The notes beneath the pieces are model-generated. The model worked only from the letters and a program-made list of their open reading frames with translations, had not been told where the DNA came from and ran no database searches. 6,001 nt of DNA from Oscillospiraceae bacterium (GTDB taxonomy: Bacteria > Bacillota_A > Clostridia > Oscillospirales > Oscillospiraceae). Where the stretch lies: the NCBI GenBank assembly GCA_016302015.1, contig JAEDOJ010000098.1, positions 1 to 6,001 on the forward strand, read 5' to 3'. The translations under genes and the position numbers were made by a program. Shown in pieces: positions 1 to 5,870 of the stretch (positions within the stretch are counted from its first letter, which is position 1; each line of letters begins with the position of its first letter).

Positions 1-4
1 GGAC

Positions 5-36
5 AAAAAGGGACGGCAAGGAACTCTCTGCCGTCC
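5..36 (-). terminator. Intrinsic terminator of the symporter gene
   Basis: Read on the minus strand, an 8-bp perfect stem (GGACGGCA pairing with TGCCGTCC, at 29–36 and 11–18) encloses a 10-base loop and is followed by C and then five T (positions 9 down to 5). It begins 20 bases after the symporter stop codon. This is the usual Rho-independent layout, so it most likely ends the minus-strand transcript. Confidence 0.85.
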
Positions 37-56
37 ACCTTTCATAAATTGACCTG

Positions 57-1235
57 TCAGGCCGTTTTCTTCCAGCCGGAAACGATCCTGTCCACGAGGA
101 TGGCGATGGCGCCATCACCAGTGACGTTGCAGGCGGTGCCGAAGCTGTCCTGGGCCAAATAAAGAGCGATCATCAGGGCGCACATGGTTTCGTTGAAGCC
201 CAGCATGGATTCGATGAGACCCAAAGCCGCCATCACGGCGCCGCCGGGAACACCCGGTGCGGCCACCATGGTCACGCCCAGCATCAGCAGGAAGGGGAGG
301 ATGACACCAAAGGAGCTGGGCATACCGGAAATGTACATGATGGCAAGGGAGCAGCTGGTGAGGGTGATGGTGCTGCCTGCCAGATGGATGGTGGCGCACA
401 GGGGGATAACGAAATCAGCAACCTCCGGGCTGACGCCGTTCTTTTTGGCCTGAGCCAGAGTCACGGGAATGGTGGCGGCGGAGGATTGGGTACCGATGGC
501 GGTGGCGTAGGCGGGCAGCATGGTACGGATAAGGCGGATGGGATTCTTTCGGGCGGCGGAGCCGGCCACCACGTATTGCAGCAAAATGACCACGCAGTGC
601 AAAAGGATGATGAGGGCAAAGACCTTCAGAAATACGCTCATGATCTTAGCCACCTCGCCGGTAAAGGTCATGTTGGCAAAGATGCCCAGCACATGAAAGG
701 GCAGCAGGGGAATGATGACACTTTCTATCAGCTTGGAGATGATGCGCTGAAACTCGTCAAAGGCTTTTTTCAGCACCTCTGCCCGGGTGGCGGCGATGCC
801 GAGTCCCAGCACGAAAGAGAGAATCAGAGCGGTCATAACGCCCATGACAGCGGGCATCTCCACGGTAAAGAGGGAGCCCACTAGGGATTCTTCGGGGTTG
901 GCGGCGCTGAAGTCAAAGATGTTGGCGCTGTTTTTCAGCAGGCTGGGGAACAGGGCCGTGTCGGTGAAATAGGCCAGGCTGCCGGCCAGAATGGTGGAGG
1001 CGTAGGCAATGCCGGCGGTGAGGGCCAGAGTCTTGCCGGCGCCCTGGCCCAACTCGGAAATGCCGGGAACCACAAAGCCGATGATGATCAGGGGAATGAC
1101 AAAATTCAGAAAATTGCTGAACAGGCCGTTGAAGGTGGCCAGCACGGCGATGCCGGAGCGGGGCAGGAGCATACCCAGCAGGATTCCGCAGGCGATGGCC
1201 AGAACGAGTCTGGGAAGCAAACCAAGCTTTTTCAT
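57..1235 (-). CDS. Dicarboxylate/amino acid:cation symporter (DAACS family), atypical subgroup
   Basis: A 392-residue polytopic membrane protein of the glutamate/dicarboxylate:cation symporter family, which imports organic anions or amino acids using a Na+ or H+ gradient. Family landmarks are in order: the hairpin-1 serine motif TQSSAATIP (about 249–257), a TM7 segment ATIHLAGS (281–288), the hairpin-2 loop GVPGG (328–332) and the TM8 motif DSFGTACNVTGD (363–374). Length suits the family (roughly 400). The start chosen is the ATG at 1235, preceded by GGAGG and followed by the typical MKKLGLLPRL membrane entry; a longer reading from TTG at 1304 adds 23 charged residues without similar support. 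Oddities: TM7 normally reads NMDGT and TM8 normally has Arg four residues before the conserved Asn; here these are HLAGS and Gly, so both substrate and ion coupling may differ. The substrate cannot be assigned. It is a single-gene unit divergent from the phosphate operon. Confidence 0.9.
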   Translation of the reverse strand: MKKLGLLPRLVLAIACGILLGMLLPRSGIAVLATFNGLFSNFLNFVIPLIIIGFVVPGISELGQGAGKTLALTAGIAYASTILAGSLAYFTDTALFPSLLKNSANIFDFSAANPEESLVGSLFTVEMPAVMGVMTALILSFVLGLGIAATRAEVLKKAFDEFQRIISKLIESVIIPLLPFHVLGIFANMTFTGEVAKIMSVFLKVFALIILLHCVVILLQYVVAGSAARKNPIRLIRTMLPAYATAIGTQSSAATIPVTLAQAKKNGVSPEVADFVIPLCATIHLAGSTITLTSCSLAIMYISGMPSSFGVILPFLLMLGVTMVAAPGVPGGAVMAALGLIESMLGFNETMCALMIALYLAQDSFGTACNVTGDGAIAILVDRIVSGWKKTA

Positions 1236-1246
1236 GGATGACAGAT

Positions 1247-1251
1247 CCTCC
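1247..1251 (-). promoter_or_regulatory. Ribosome binding site deciding the symporter start
   Basis: GGAGG on the minus strand (context AACGGAGG) lies 11 bases before the ATG at 1235. The spacing is slightly long but the core is strong, and it favours this ATG over the upstream in-frame TTG at 1304. Confidence 0.65.
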
Positions 1252-1304
1252 GTTACAGTTTTCTTTTCGTCCCTTTTGCCCGGGTGTCCTTCCACAGCGG
1301 GCAA

Positions 1305-1497
1305 GCGTTTTCCAACCTACCACACAAACAGCAAAAAAGCAAGGAAAAACGGCAAAGATCTTCTGGAAAATGTAAACAGGGACAAAAGAATGAAATATGT
1401 CTTTTGCTGGATTACAAATTGTAAAAAAGAGGCTGCCGAAAAAACGTATGGGGCAGGATGTTCGGAAGGAAGGATCGTTACGAAAGAAAAACATCAG
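1305..1497. other. AT-rich intergenic stretch upstream of the symporter
   Basis: No convincing gene is seen here. The stretch is visibly richer in A and T than the flanking genes. It presumably carries the 5' leader and perhaps the promoter of the symporter. TTTACA occurs twice on the minus strand (1420–1425 and 1371–1376) and could serve as a -35 element, but no well-spaced -10 follows either. Together with the neighbouring entries this covers the roughly 560-base gap between the two main genes. Confidence 0.6.
1412..1424. repeat. Perfect short palindrome, possible operator
   Basis: TTACAA and TTGTAA form 6-base arms around a single central A. The site lies about 180 bases upstream of the symporter start, and its right arm overlaps a TTTACA hexamer on the minus strand. 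The size and symmetry fit a small dimeric repressor site, but an AT-rich 13-mer palindrome can also arise by chance, and no cognate regulator is visible. Confidence 0.3.
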
Positions 1498-1581
1498 GCT
1501 GTTGTCACTGAGCTCAGCGTTGTCCATCCACCGGATGGAAAAACTGCCCAGCATCCTCACCTGAAGGGCCTGTTCGTTCAT
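1498..1581 (-). pseudogene. 5' remnant of a SARP/BTAD-type transcriptional activator gene
   Basis: Starting at an ATG at 1581, with AAAGAGG six bases upstream, about 28 codons read MNEQALQVRMLG, then SFSIRWMDNAELSDNS. The string LQVRMLGSFSI followed by a short loop and SDN resembles the first strands of the winged-helix region of clostridial bacterial transcriptional activator (SARP/BTAD-like) proteins, which usually continue with NRSRKVWLLLAYL. Here that continuation is absent: the frame turns into a Phe/Cys-rich stretch with no domain character and runs on out of frame into the symporter gene. I read this as the surviving 5' end of a gene whose body was deleted. The family match is from memory of the motif and is short, so another identity is possible. 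The intact ribosome binding site argues that this was a true gene start. Confidence 0.55.
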
Positions 1582-1627
1582 AGTCTGCCTCTTTCTTCCG
1601 TATAAGTTGCCTCTTTGAATTCACCGT

Positions 1628-1657
1628 ACCATATCCAGGAGACCCAATCAACGACAA
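1628..1657 (-). promoter_or_regulatory. Weak candidate promoter facing left
   Basis: On the minus strand TTGTCG (1652–1657) and TATGGT (1628–1633) are separated by 18 bases; each matches four of six bases of the vegetative consensus. It would start transcription near 1621, about 40 bases before the remnant's ATG at 1581, and a transcript could continue into the symporter because no terminator is seen between them. The matches are modest. Confidence 0.3.
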
Positions 1658-1686
1658 TTTGGTAACAAAACGGAAAGACGGTAAAT

Positions 1687-1703
1687 TTTACGAAGACTTT
1701 ACA
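1687..1703 (+). promoter_or_regulatory. Candidate Pho box (PhoP binding repeats) for the pst operon
   Basis: TTTACG (1687–1692) and TTTACA (1698–1703) are direct hexamer repeats with exactly 5 bases between them, an 11-base period. In Bacillus-type PhoP regulons, TT(A/T/C)ACA-like hexamers with this period mark PhoP sites upstream of pstS. Only two repeats are recognisable here, and the expected further ones in phase upstream are poor. TTTACA is also a 5/6 match to a -35 hexamer, but no good -10 lies 16–18 bases downstream, as would suit an activator-dependent promoter. The location about 100 bases before pstS and the response regulator in the same operon support the reading. Confidence 0.45.
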
Positions 1704-1718
1704 GAATCCGGGTCATGA

Positions 1719-1741
1719 ACCTTACTTTTGGGAAGTAAGGT
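1719..1741 (+). repeat. Perfect 9-bp inverted repeat in the pstS leader/promoter region
   Basis: The arms ACCTTACTT (1719–1727) and AAGTAAGGT (1733–1741) are perfectly complementary around a 5-base TTGGG loop. The element starts 15 bases after the candidate Pho box and ends 59 bases before the pstS ATG. If transcribed it would form a 5' leader hairpin; if it overlaps the core promoter it could be an operator. No run of T follows, so it is not a standard terminator. Confidence 0.6.
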
Positions 1742-1800
1742 ATGACTGTACTCAGGAAAATCCAAACAAACCATGAAACGACCAAAGGAGATCAACGGAT

Positions 1801-2697
1801 ATGAAAAAGATTTTGACCATGACTCTGACCCTTACGCTGGCCCTCGGACTGCTGGCCGGCTGCGGCAACAAAGAAGCTGCACCCTCCGCCTCCGGCACCG
1901 CCGGTTTTGACGCCTCCCGTGAGATCGGCGTTATCTCCCGTGAGGATGGCTCCGGCACGCGGGGCGCGTTTATCGAGCTTTTCGGCATCGAGCAGAAGAA
2001 TGAAGCCGGCGAGAAGGTGGACTACACCACCGACGCCGCCGTTATCACGGACTCCACTTCCGTCATGATGACCACGGTGGCAGGCGACCCCTATGCCATC
2101 GGTTACATCTCCCTGGGCTCCATGAACGATACCGTCAAGGCCCTGTCCATCGACGGCGCCGAGGCAAGCGTTGACAACATCAAGAGCGGCACTTACAAGG
2201 TGGCCCGTCCCTTCAATATTGCCACCAAGGGCGAGCTGAGCGCTGCCGCCCAGGACTTCCTGGACTTCATCCTCAGTGCCGACGGCCAGGCCGTTGTTGA
2301 GGATAACGGTTACATCGCTGTCTCCAACGCCCCCGCCTACGCCGGCAAGATGGATTCCGGCAAGATCGTGGTGGCCGGCTCCAGCTCTGTCACCCCCGTC
2401 ATGGAAAAGCTGAAGGAAGCATATCTTGCCAGGAACAGCGGCGTCACCATTGAGGTCCAGCAGAGCGACTCTTCCACCGGTATGTCCAATACCATCGACG
2501 GCATCTGCGATATCGGCATGGCCTCCCGTGACCTGAAGGACTCCGAAGTGGAGCAGGGGCTCACCGGAACCACCATCGCCATGGACGGCATCGCTGTGAT
2601 CGTCAACAATGAAAACCCCGTCAACGGACTGACGGGTGAGCAGGTGAAGGCCATCTTTACCGGTGAGGCCACTGACTGGAGCAGCGTGGCCGGCTGA
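1801..2697 (+). CDS. pstS: Phosphate ABC transporter substrate-binding lipoprotein PstS, circularly permuted
   Basis: A 298-residue lipoprotein that binds phosphate outside the membrane and delivers it to PstCA. Residues 1–20 form a signal peptide ending in the lipobox LAGC, with Cys21 as the lipidation site. The order of the two halves is swapped relative to ordinary PstS. Residues about 41–174 match the usual C-terminal half: SREDGSGTRGAF (46–57, the R/S/G/T phosphate loop), the Y-A-I-G-Y segment (98–102), and a terminal helix ending in VVEDNGYI (165–172). A linker (about 173–187) then leads to residues 188–298, which match the usual N-terminal half: GSSSVTP (193–199), QQSDSSTG (220–227), DIGMASRDLKDSE (237–249), DGIAVIVN (262–269) and ending at TDWSSVAG, where a standard PstS would continue into the SRE-G-SGT loop. 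All main phosphate-contact motifs are therefore present, which suggests a working protein. AAAGGAG lies 10 bases before the ATG. It is first in the pst operon, with a candidate Pho box upstream. Confidence 0.92.
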   Translation: MKKILTMTLTLTLALGLLAGCGNKEAAPSASGTAGFDASREIGVISREDGSGTRGAFIELFGIEQKNEAGEKVDYTTDAAVITDSTSVMMTTVAGDPYAIGYISLGSMNDTVKALSIDGAEASVDNIKSGTYKVARPFNIATKGELSAAAQDFLDFILSADGQAVVEDNGYIAVSNAPAYAGKMDSGKIVVAGSSSVTPVMEKLKEAYLARNSGVTIEVQQSDSSTGMSNTIDGICDIGMASRDLKDSEVEQGLTGTTIAMDGIAVIVNNENPVNGLTGEQVKAIFTGEATDWSSVAG

Positions 2698-2709
2698 AAA
2701 AGCAAGAGA

Positions 2710-2734
2710 AGAGGGCTGTTTGATACAGCCCTTT
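2710..2734 (+). promoter_or_regulatory. Hairpin between pstS and pstC (attenuator or mRNA-stabilising stem-loop)
   Basis: AGAGGGCTGT (2710–2719) pairs with ACAGCCCTTT (2725–2734) through 10 bp including one G·U pair, around a 5-base loop. Only a short T run, interrupted by CC, follows. It sits 13 bases after the pstS stop and 26 bases before pstC. Such a stem-loop commonly yields more binding-protein mRNA than membrane-component mRNA, by partial termination or by protecting the 3' end. The hairpin is seen directly; its role is inferred. Confidence 0.7.
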
Positions 2735-2760
2735 CCTCGCGTGATGGAAGGAGAGACCAA

Positions 2761-3612
2761 ATGAAGAACTTCAAAGAGTCGTCCATGAAGGTGGTCTTTT
2801 TGCTCACGGCCTGTGTTTCCATCGCAGCCGTGGCATTGATCTGTATCTTCCTGTTTGCAAGCGGCATCCCCACCATGGGCAAGATCGGCCTGAAAGAGTT
2901 CCTCCTGGGCATCAAGTGGAAACCGGCCAACAACCTCTACGGCATCCTTCCCATGATCGTGGGCAGCATCTACGTGACAGCGGGGGCGCTGCTCATCGGC
3001 GTGCCGGTGGGCATTCTGACGGCCATATTTCTGGCCCGTTTCTGCCCCCGGTGGCTCTACCGCATCCTGCGGCCCGCCATTAACCTTATGGCGGGCATCC
3101 CCTCGGTGGTCTACGGCTTTTTCGGCCTTGTGGTGATGGTGCCCCTTGTGCGGGAGTACCTGGGAGGCCGCGGCATGGGCGTGCTCACCGCGTCGCTGCT
3201 GCTGGGATTGATGATCCTGCCCACGATCATCGTTCAGTCGGAATCCGCCCTTCGGGCTGTGCCGGAATCTTATTATGAAGGCGCCCTGGCTTTGGGGGCT
3301 ACCCATGAGCGCAGCGTCTTTTTCGCGGTGGTGCCCGCGGCCAAAAGCGGTATCCTGGCCGGCGTCATCCTTGGTGTGGGCCGTGCCATCGGCGAGACGA
3401 TGGCGGTGAAGATGGTGGCGGGCAACCAGCCGGTGATTCCCGGCAGCATCCTGGCCGGCGTGCGGACACTGACCACCAACATCGTCATGGAGATGGGCTA
3501 TGCCACGGACCTTCACCGGGAGGCCCTTATCGCCACGGCAGTGGTGCTGTTTGTATTTGTGCTGGTCATCAACCTCAGTTTCTCCATGCTGAAGCGGAGG
3601 GGAGAAAAATGA
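2761..3612 (+). CDS. pstC: Phosphate ABC transporter permease PstC
   Basis: A 283-residue inner-membrane permease that, with PstA, forms the phosphate channel. A hydrophobic N-terminal segment (about 11–34) is followed by an extracytoplasmic stretch with FLLGIKWKP (47–55), typical of PstC, then the permease core with segments near 63–93, 108–131, 138–160, 196–220 and 256–276. AGIPSVVYGFFGL (111–123) is a conserved Pst permease signature, and the EAA loop that docks onto PstB spans about 173–203 (EGALALGATHERS, then VVPAAKSGI), followed by GVGRAIGETMAV. Length is normal for the family. AAGGAG lies 7 bases before the ATG. The gene follows pstS by 63 bases containing a hairpin and overlaps pstA by ATGA. 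Confidence 0.95.
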   Translation: MKNFKESSMKVVFLLTACVSIAAVALICIFLFASGIPTMGKIGLKEFLLGIKWKPANNLYGILPMIVGSIYVTAGALLIGVPVGILTAIFLARFCPRWLYRILRPAINLMAGIPSVVYGFFGLVVMVPLVREYLGGRGMGVLTASLLLGLMILPTIIVQSESALRAVPESYYEGALALGATHERSVFFAVVPAAKSGILAGVILGVGRAIGETMAVKMVAGNQPVIPGSILAGVRTLTTNIVMEMGYATDLHREALIATAVVLFVFVLVINLSFSMLKRRGEK

Positions 3613-4478
3613 AGCATACGGAAAAAAAGAATCGTCCTTTGGGCAATTTACGGGGCCAGAAGGGGCAGTCCTGCCTGCTGCGCTTTGCGGTTTGGTTCTC
3701 CGCCATCCTTACGGCCATGGCACTTTTCTTTGTGGTGGCCTATATCCTGATTAAGGGTATCCCTTATCTGAAGCCCTCTTTGTTCGCCTGGAAGTATAAC
3801 TCGGAAAACGTCTCCCTTATGCCGGCGCTCATCAACACCCTGTTCATGACGGCGCTGTCCCTCCTGTTCGCGGTGCCGGTGGGCATCGGCGCGGCGGTGT
3901 ATCTGACGGAATACGCCCGCCGGGGCAATAAGCTGGTGGGCGTGGTACGGGTGACGGCGGAGACCCTTTCCGGCATTCCCTCCATCGTTTACGGCCTCTT
4001 CGGTGCCATCTTCTTTGTGAAGTTCCTTGGGATGGGCCTCTCCCTCCTGGCAGGTGCTCTGACCCTTTCTATCATGATCCTGCCCTTGATCATGCGTACC
4101 ACGGAGGAAGCCCTCCTGGCAGTGCCGGACAGCTACCGGGAGGGGAGCTTCGGCCTTGGTGCGGGACGGGTGCGCACGGTTTTCCGGGTGGTCCTCCCCA
4201 GCGCCATCCCCGGTATTCTCTCCGGCGTGATCCTTGGCATCGGGCGCATTGTGGGCGAGTCGGCGGCGCTGATCTTCACCGCCGGAACCGTGGCGGAGGC
4301 CGCCGGGAGCGTGTTTGATTCCGCCCGCACCCTCTCCGTCCATATGTACGCCATCTCCGGCGAGGGACTTTATATCGACCAGACCTATGCAACAGCCGTG
4401 GTGCTGCTGGCGCTGGTGATTGTCATCAACGCCCTTTCTGAATTTGCCGCCAAAAAACTGGGAGGAACACATGGATAA
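3609..4478 (+). CDS. pstA: Phosphate ABC transporter permease PstA
   Basis: A 289-residue permease partner of PstC. After a basic cytoplasmic N-terminus (1–25) comes a membrane segment (about 28–49), then the transport domain with segments near 73–98, 110–138, 144–166, 199–224 and 260–278. Conserved Pst permease features are [12 protein letters not shown] (121–132), the EAA loop [15 protein letters not shown] (178–192) with VLPSAIPGI, and [17 protein letters not shown] (210–226). It resembles PstC across the core, as expected of paralogous half-channels. Its ATG overlaps the pstC stop by 4 bases, with GGAGGGGAG just upstream inside pstC, so translation is probably coupled. The C-terminus overlaps pstB by 8 bases. 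Confidence 0.95.
   Translation: MKHTEKKNRPLGNLRGQKGQSCLLRFAVWFSAILTAMALFFVVAYILIKGIPYLKPSLFAWKYNSENVSLMPALINTLFMTALSLLFAVPVGIGAAVYLTEYARRGNKLVGVVRVTAETLSGIPSIVYGLFGAIFFVKFLGMGLSLLAGALTLSIMILPLIMRTTEEALLAVPDSYREGSFGLGAGRVRTVFRVVLPSAIPGILSGVILGIGRIVGESAALIFTAGTVAEAAGSVFDSARTLSVHMYAISGEGLYIDQTYATAVVLLALVIVINALSEFAAKKLGGTHG
4461..4465 (+). promoter_or_regulatory. Ribosome binding site deciding the pstB start
   Basis: GGAGG, inside the end of pstA, lies 5 bases before the ATG at 4471. It selects this start over an in-frame TTG at 4420, whose 17 additional residues are merely pstA sequence read in another frame. Confidence 0.75.
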
Positions 4479-5220
4479 GATCACAGTAGAAAACCTTGAT
4501 TTGTATTACGGCAGCTTCCAGGCCCTAAAGGGCATCGAGCTGCATATCCCCGCCAACTCCATCACCGCCCTCATCGGCCCCTCCGGCTGCGGAAAATCCA
4601 CCCTTTTGAAGTCCCTCAACCGGATGAACGACCTGGTGGAGGGCTGCCGCATCGAAGGAAGTATCCTTCTGGATGGGGAGGACGTTTATCATGGCATGGA
4701 AGTGAGTCTTCTGCGCCGCCGGGTGGGAATGGTCTTCCAAAAGCCCAACCCCTTCCCGATGAGCATTTACGACAACATCGCCTTTGGCCCCCGCACCCAT
4801 GGCGTGCGGGCCAAGGCAAAGCTGGATGACATGGTGGAGGAATCGCTTCGCCGGGCCGCCCTCTGGGATGAGGTGAAGGACCGGCTGGGCAAGTCCGCCC
4901 TGGGTATGTCCGGTGGACAGCAGCAGCGGCTTTGCATCGCCCGGGCATTGGCGGTGGAGCCGGAGGTGCTCTTGATGGACGAGCCCACCAGCGCCCTGGA
5001 CCCCATTTCCACCGCAAAGATCGAAGAACTTGCAACCCAGCTGAAAAAGCAATATACTATAGTTATCGTGACCCACAATATGCAGCAGGCTGTGCGCATT
5101 TCTGACCAGACGGCTTTCTTTCTGCTGGGTGAGATGGTGGAATTCGACAAGACAGAACGGCTTTTCTCCATGCCCCGTGACAAGCGGACGGAAGATTATA
5201 TTACAGGGAGGTTTGGATGA
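4471..5220 (+). CDS. pstB: Phosphate ABC transporter ATP-binding protein PstB
   Basis: A 249-residue cytoplasmic ATPase that powers phosphate import through PstCA. The nucleotide-binding motifs are complete: Walker [10 protein letters not shown] (36–44), Q-loop [15 protein letters not shown] (89–103, the PNPFPMSI string being characteristic of PstB), ABC signature MSGGQQQR (146–153), Walker B VLLMDEP (166–172) with catalytic Glu171, D-loop SALDP (174–178) and the switch His202 in VTHNMQQA. N-terminal [13 protein letters not shown] is also typical. The signature carries Met where PstB usually has Leu (LSGGQ), a conservative change that is unlikely to matter. Length is normal. The ATG lies within the last codons of pstA (8-base overlap) and the stop overlaps phoU, so the protein is made as part of the coupled chain. 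Confidence 0.96.
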   Translation: MDKITVENLDLYYGSFQALKGIELHIPANSITALIGPSGCGKSTLLKSLNRMNDLVEGCRIEGSILLDGEDVYHGMEVSLLRRRVGMVFQKPNPFPMSIYDNIAFGPRTHGVRAKAKLDDMVEESLRRAALWDEVKDRLGKSALGMSGGQQQRLCIARALAVEPEVLLMDEPTSALDPISTAKIEELATQLKKQYTIVIVTHNMQQAVRISDQTAFFLLGEMVEFDKTERLFSMPRDKRTEDYITGRFG

Positions 5221-5870
5221 TGCGGACACGATTTGAAGAGCAGCTCTCTGAGCTGAGTCATGAGCTGATATTGATGGGCAGCCTTTGCGAAAACGCCATC
5301 GCTCTTTCCGCAAGGGCGCTGATGGAGGACAATGTCCAGCTTGCCCGGGAGGTACCCGCCCTTTCTGAACGCATTGAGGGCAAGGAGCGCACCATTGAGG
5401 AGCTTTGCCTGAAGCTTCTTTTGCGCCAGCAGCCGGTGGCAAGGGATCTGCGGTCCATTTCCTCGGCGTTGAAAATGGTGACGGACATGGAGCGCATCGG
5501 CCACCAGAGCGCCGATATTGCCGAGATCGTCACCATGGAGAACATCTCCTCCGGGGAGGACCTGCAGCGCATCCACGCCATGGCCTCCGCTGTCATCAGC
5601 ATGGTGACGGACAGCATTGACGCCTTCGTGAAGGAGGATGAGGAGCTGGCCAGGTCGGTCATCCGGTGTGACGACGCTGTGGATGATTCTTTTGACCAGG
5701 TGAAAAATGCCCTGATCCGCCGTCTTGCCGCCTCCGAAACGGAGGGCAGCAGCGCCCTGGACCTTTTGATGATCGCAAAGTATCTGGAACGTATCGGCGA
5801 CCACGCCGTGAATATTGCCGGATGGGTGCTGTATTCCATCACCGGCAGGCTGGAGAGTGAAAATCAATGA
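5217..5870 (+). CDS. phoU: Phosphate signalling regulator PhoU
   Basis: A 217-residue cytoplasmic, all-helical protein with two PhoU repeats that relays Pst transporter status to the PhoR-type kinase and damps phosphate uptake. Repeat 1 ends in [10 protein letters not shown] (70–79) and [13 protein letters not shown] (91–103); repeat 2 contains [11 protein letters not shown] (152–162) and ends in [15 protein letters not shown] (190–204). The paired E-R-I-G-D/H-x-x-x-x-I motifs and the acidic clusters are those used for metal binding in the family. Length is normal. Two adjacent ATGs are possible: 5217 (ATGA overlap with pstB, 5 bases after GGGAGG) or 5220 (8 bases after it, giving MRTRFEEQ, which looks more like other Firmicutes PhoU starts). 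The stop overlaps the next gene by ATGA. Confidence 0.95.
   Translation: MMRTRFEEQLSELSHELILMGSLCENAIALSARALMEDNVQLAREVPALSERIEGKERTIEELCLKLLLRQQPVARDLRSISSALKMVTDMERIGHQSADIAEIVTMENISSGEDLQRIHAMASAVISMVTDSIDAFVKEDEELARSVIRCDDAVDDSFDQVKNALIRRLAASETEGSSALDLLMIAKYLERIGDHAVNIAGWVLYSITGRLESENQ

Noticed and set aside
384..884. Plus-strand open frame of 166 codons within the symporter gene
   Set aside because: It is a Gly/His/Asp-rich shadow of the conserved symporter on the other strand.
1371..1425. Two TTTACA hexamers on the minus strand as a Pho box for the symporter
   Set aside because: They are 49 bases apart, out of phase with an 11-base repeat period, so they do not form a recognisable PhoP site.
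1390..1605. Plus-strand open frame starting at ATG 1390 in the intergenic region
   Set aside because: It has no strong ribosome binding site, no recognisable protein features, and overlaps the better supported minus-strand gene remnant in antisense.
1801..2697. PstS as a truncated or frameshifted gene, because the usual N-terminal motifs are missing after the signal peptide
   Set aside because: The missing motifs are all present later in the same open frame, so the order is permuted rather than the gene broken.
1792..3516. Long minus-strand open frame of 574 codons opposite pstS and pstC
   Set aside because: It is antisense to two clear genes; its His/Gly/Asp-rich composition is the typical shadow of GC-rich coding DNA and no domain is recognisable.
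4525..5442. Minus-strand open frame of 305 codons opposite pstB and phoU
   Set aside because: It is entirely antisense to PstB, which has all ABC motifs, and PhoU; low-complexity composition and no family match.
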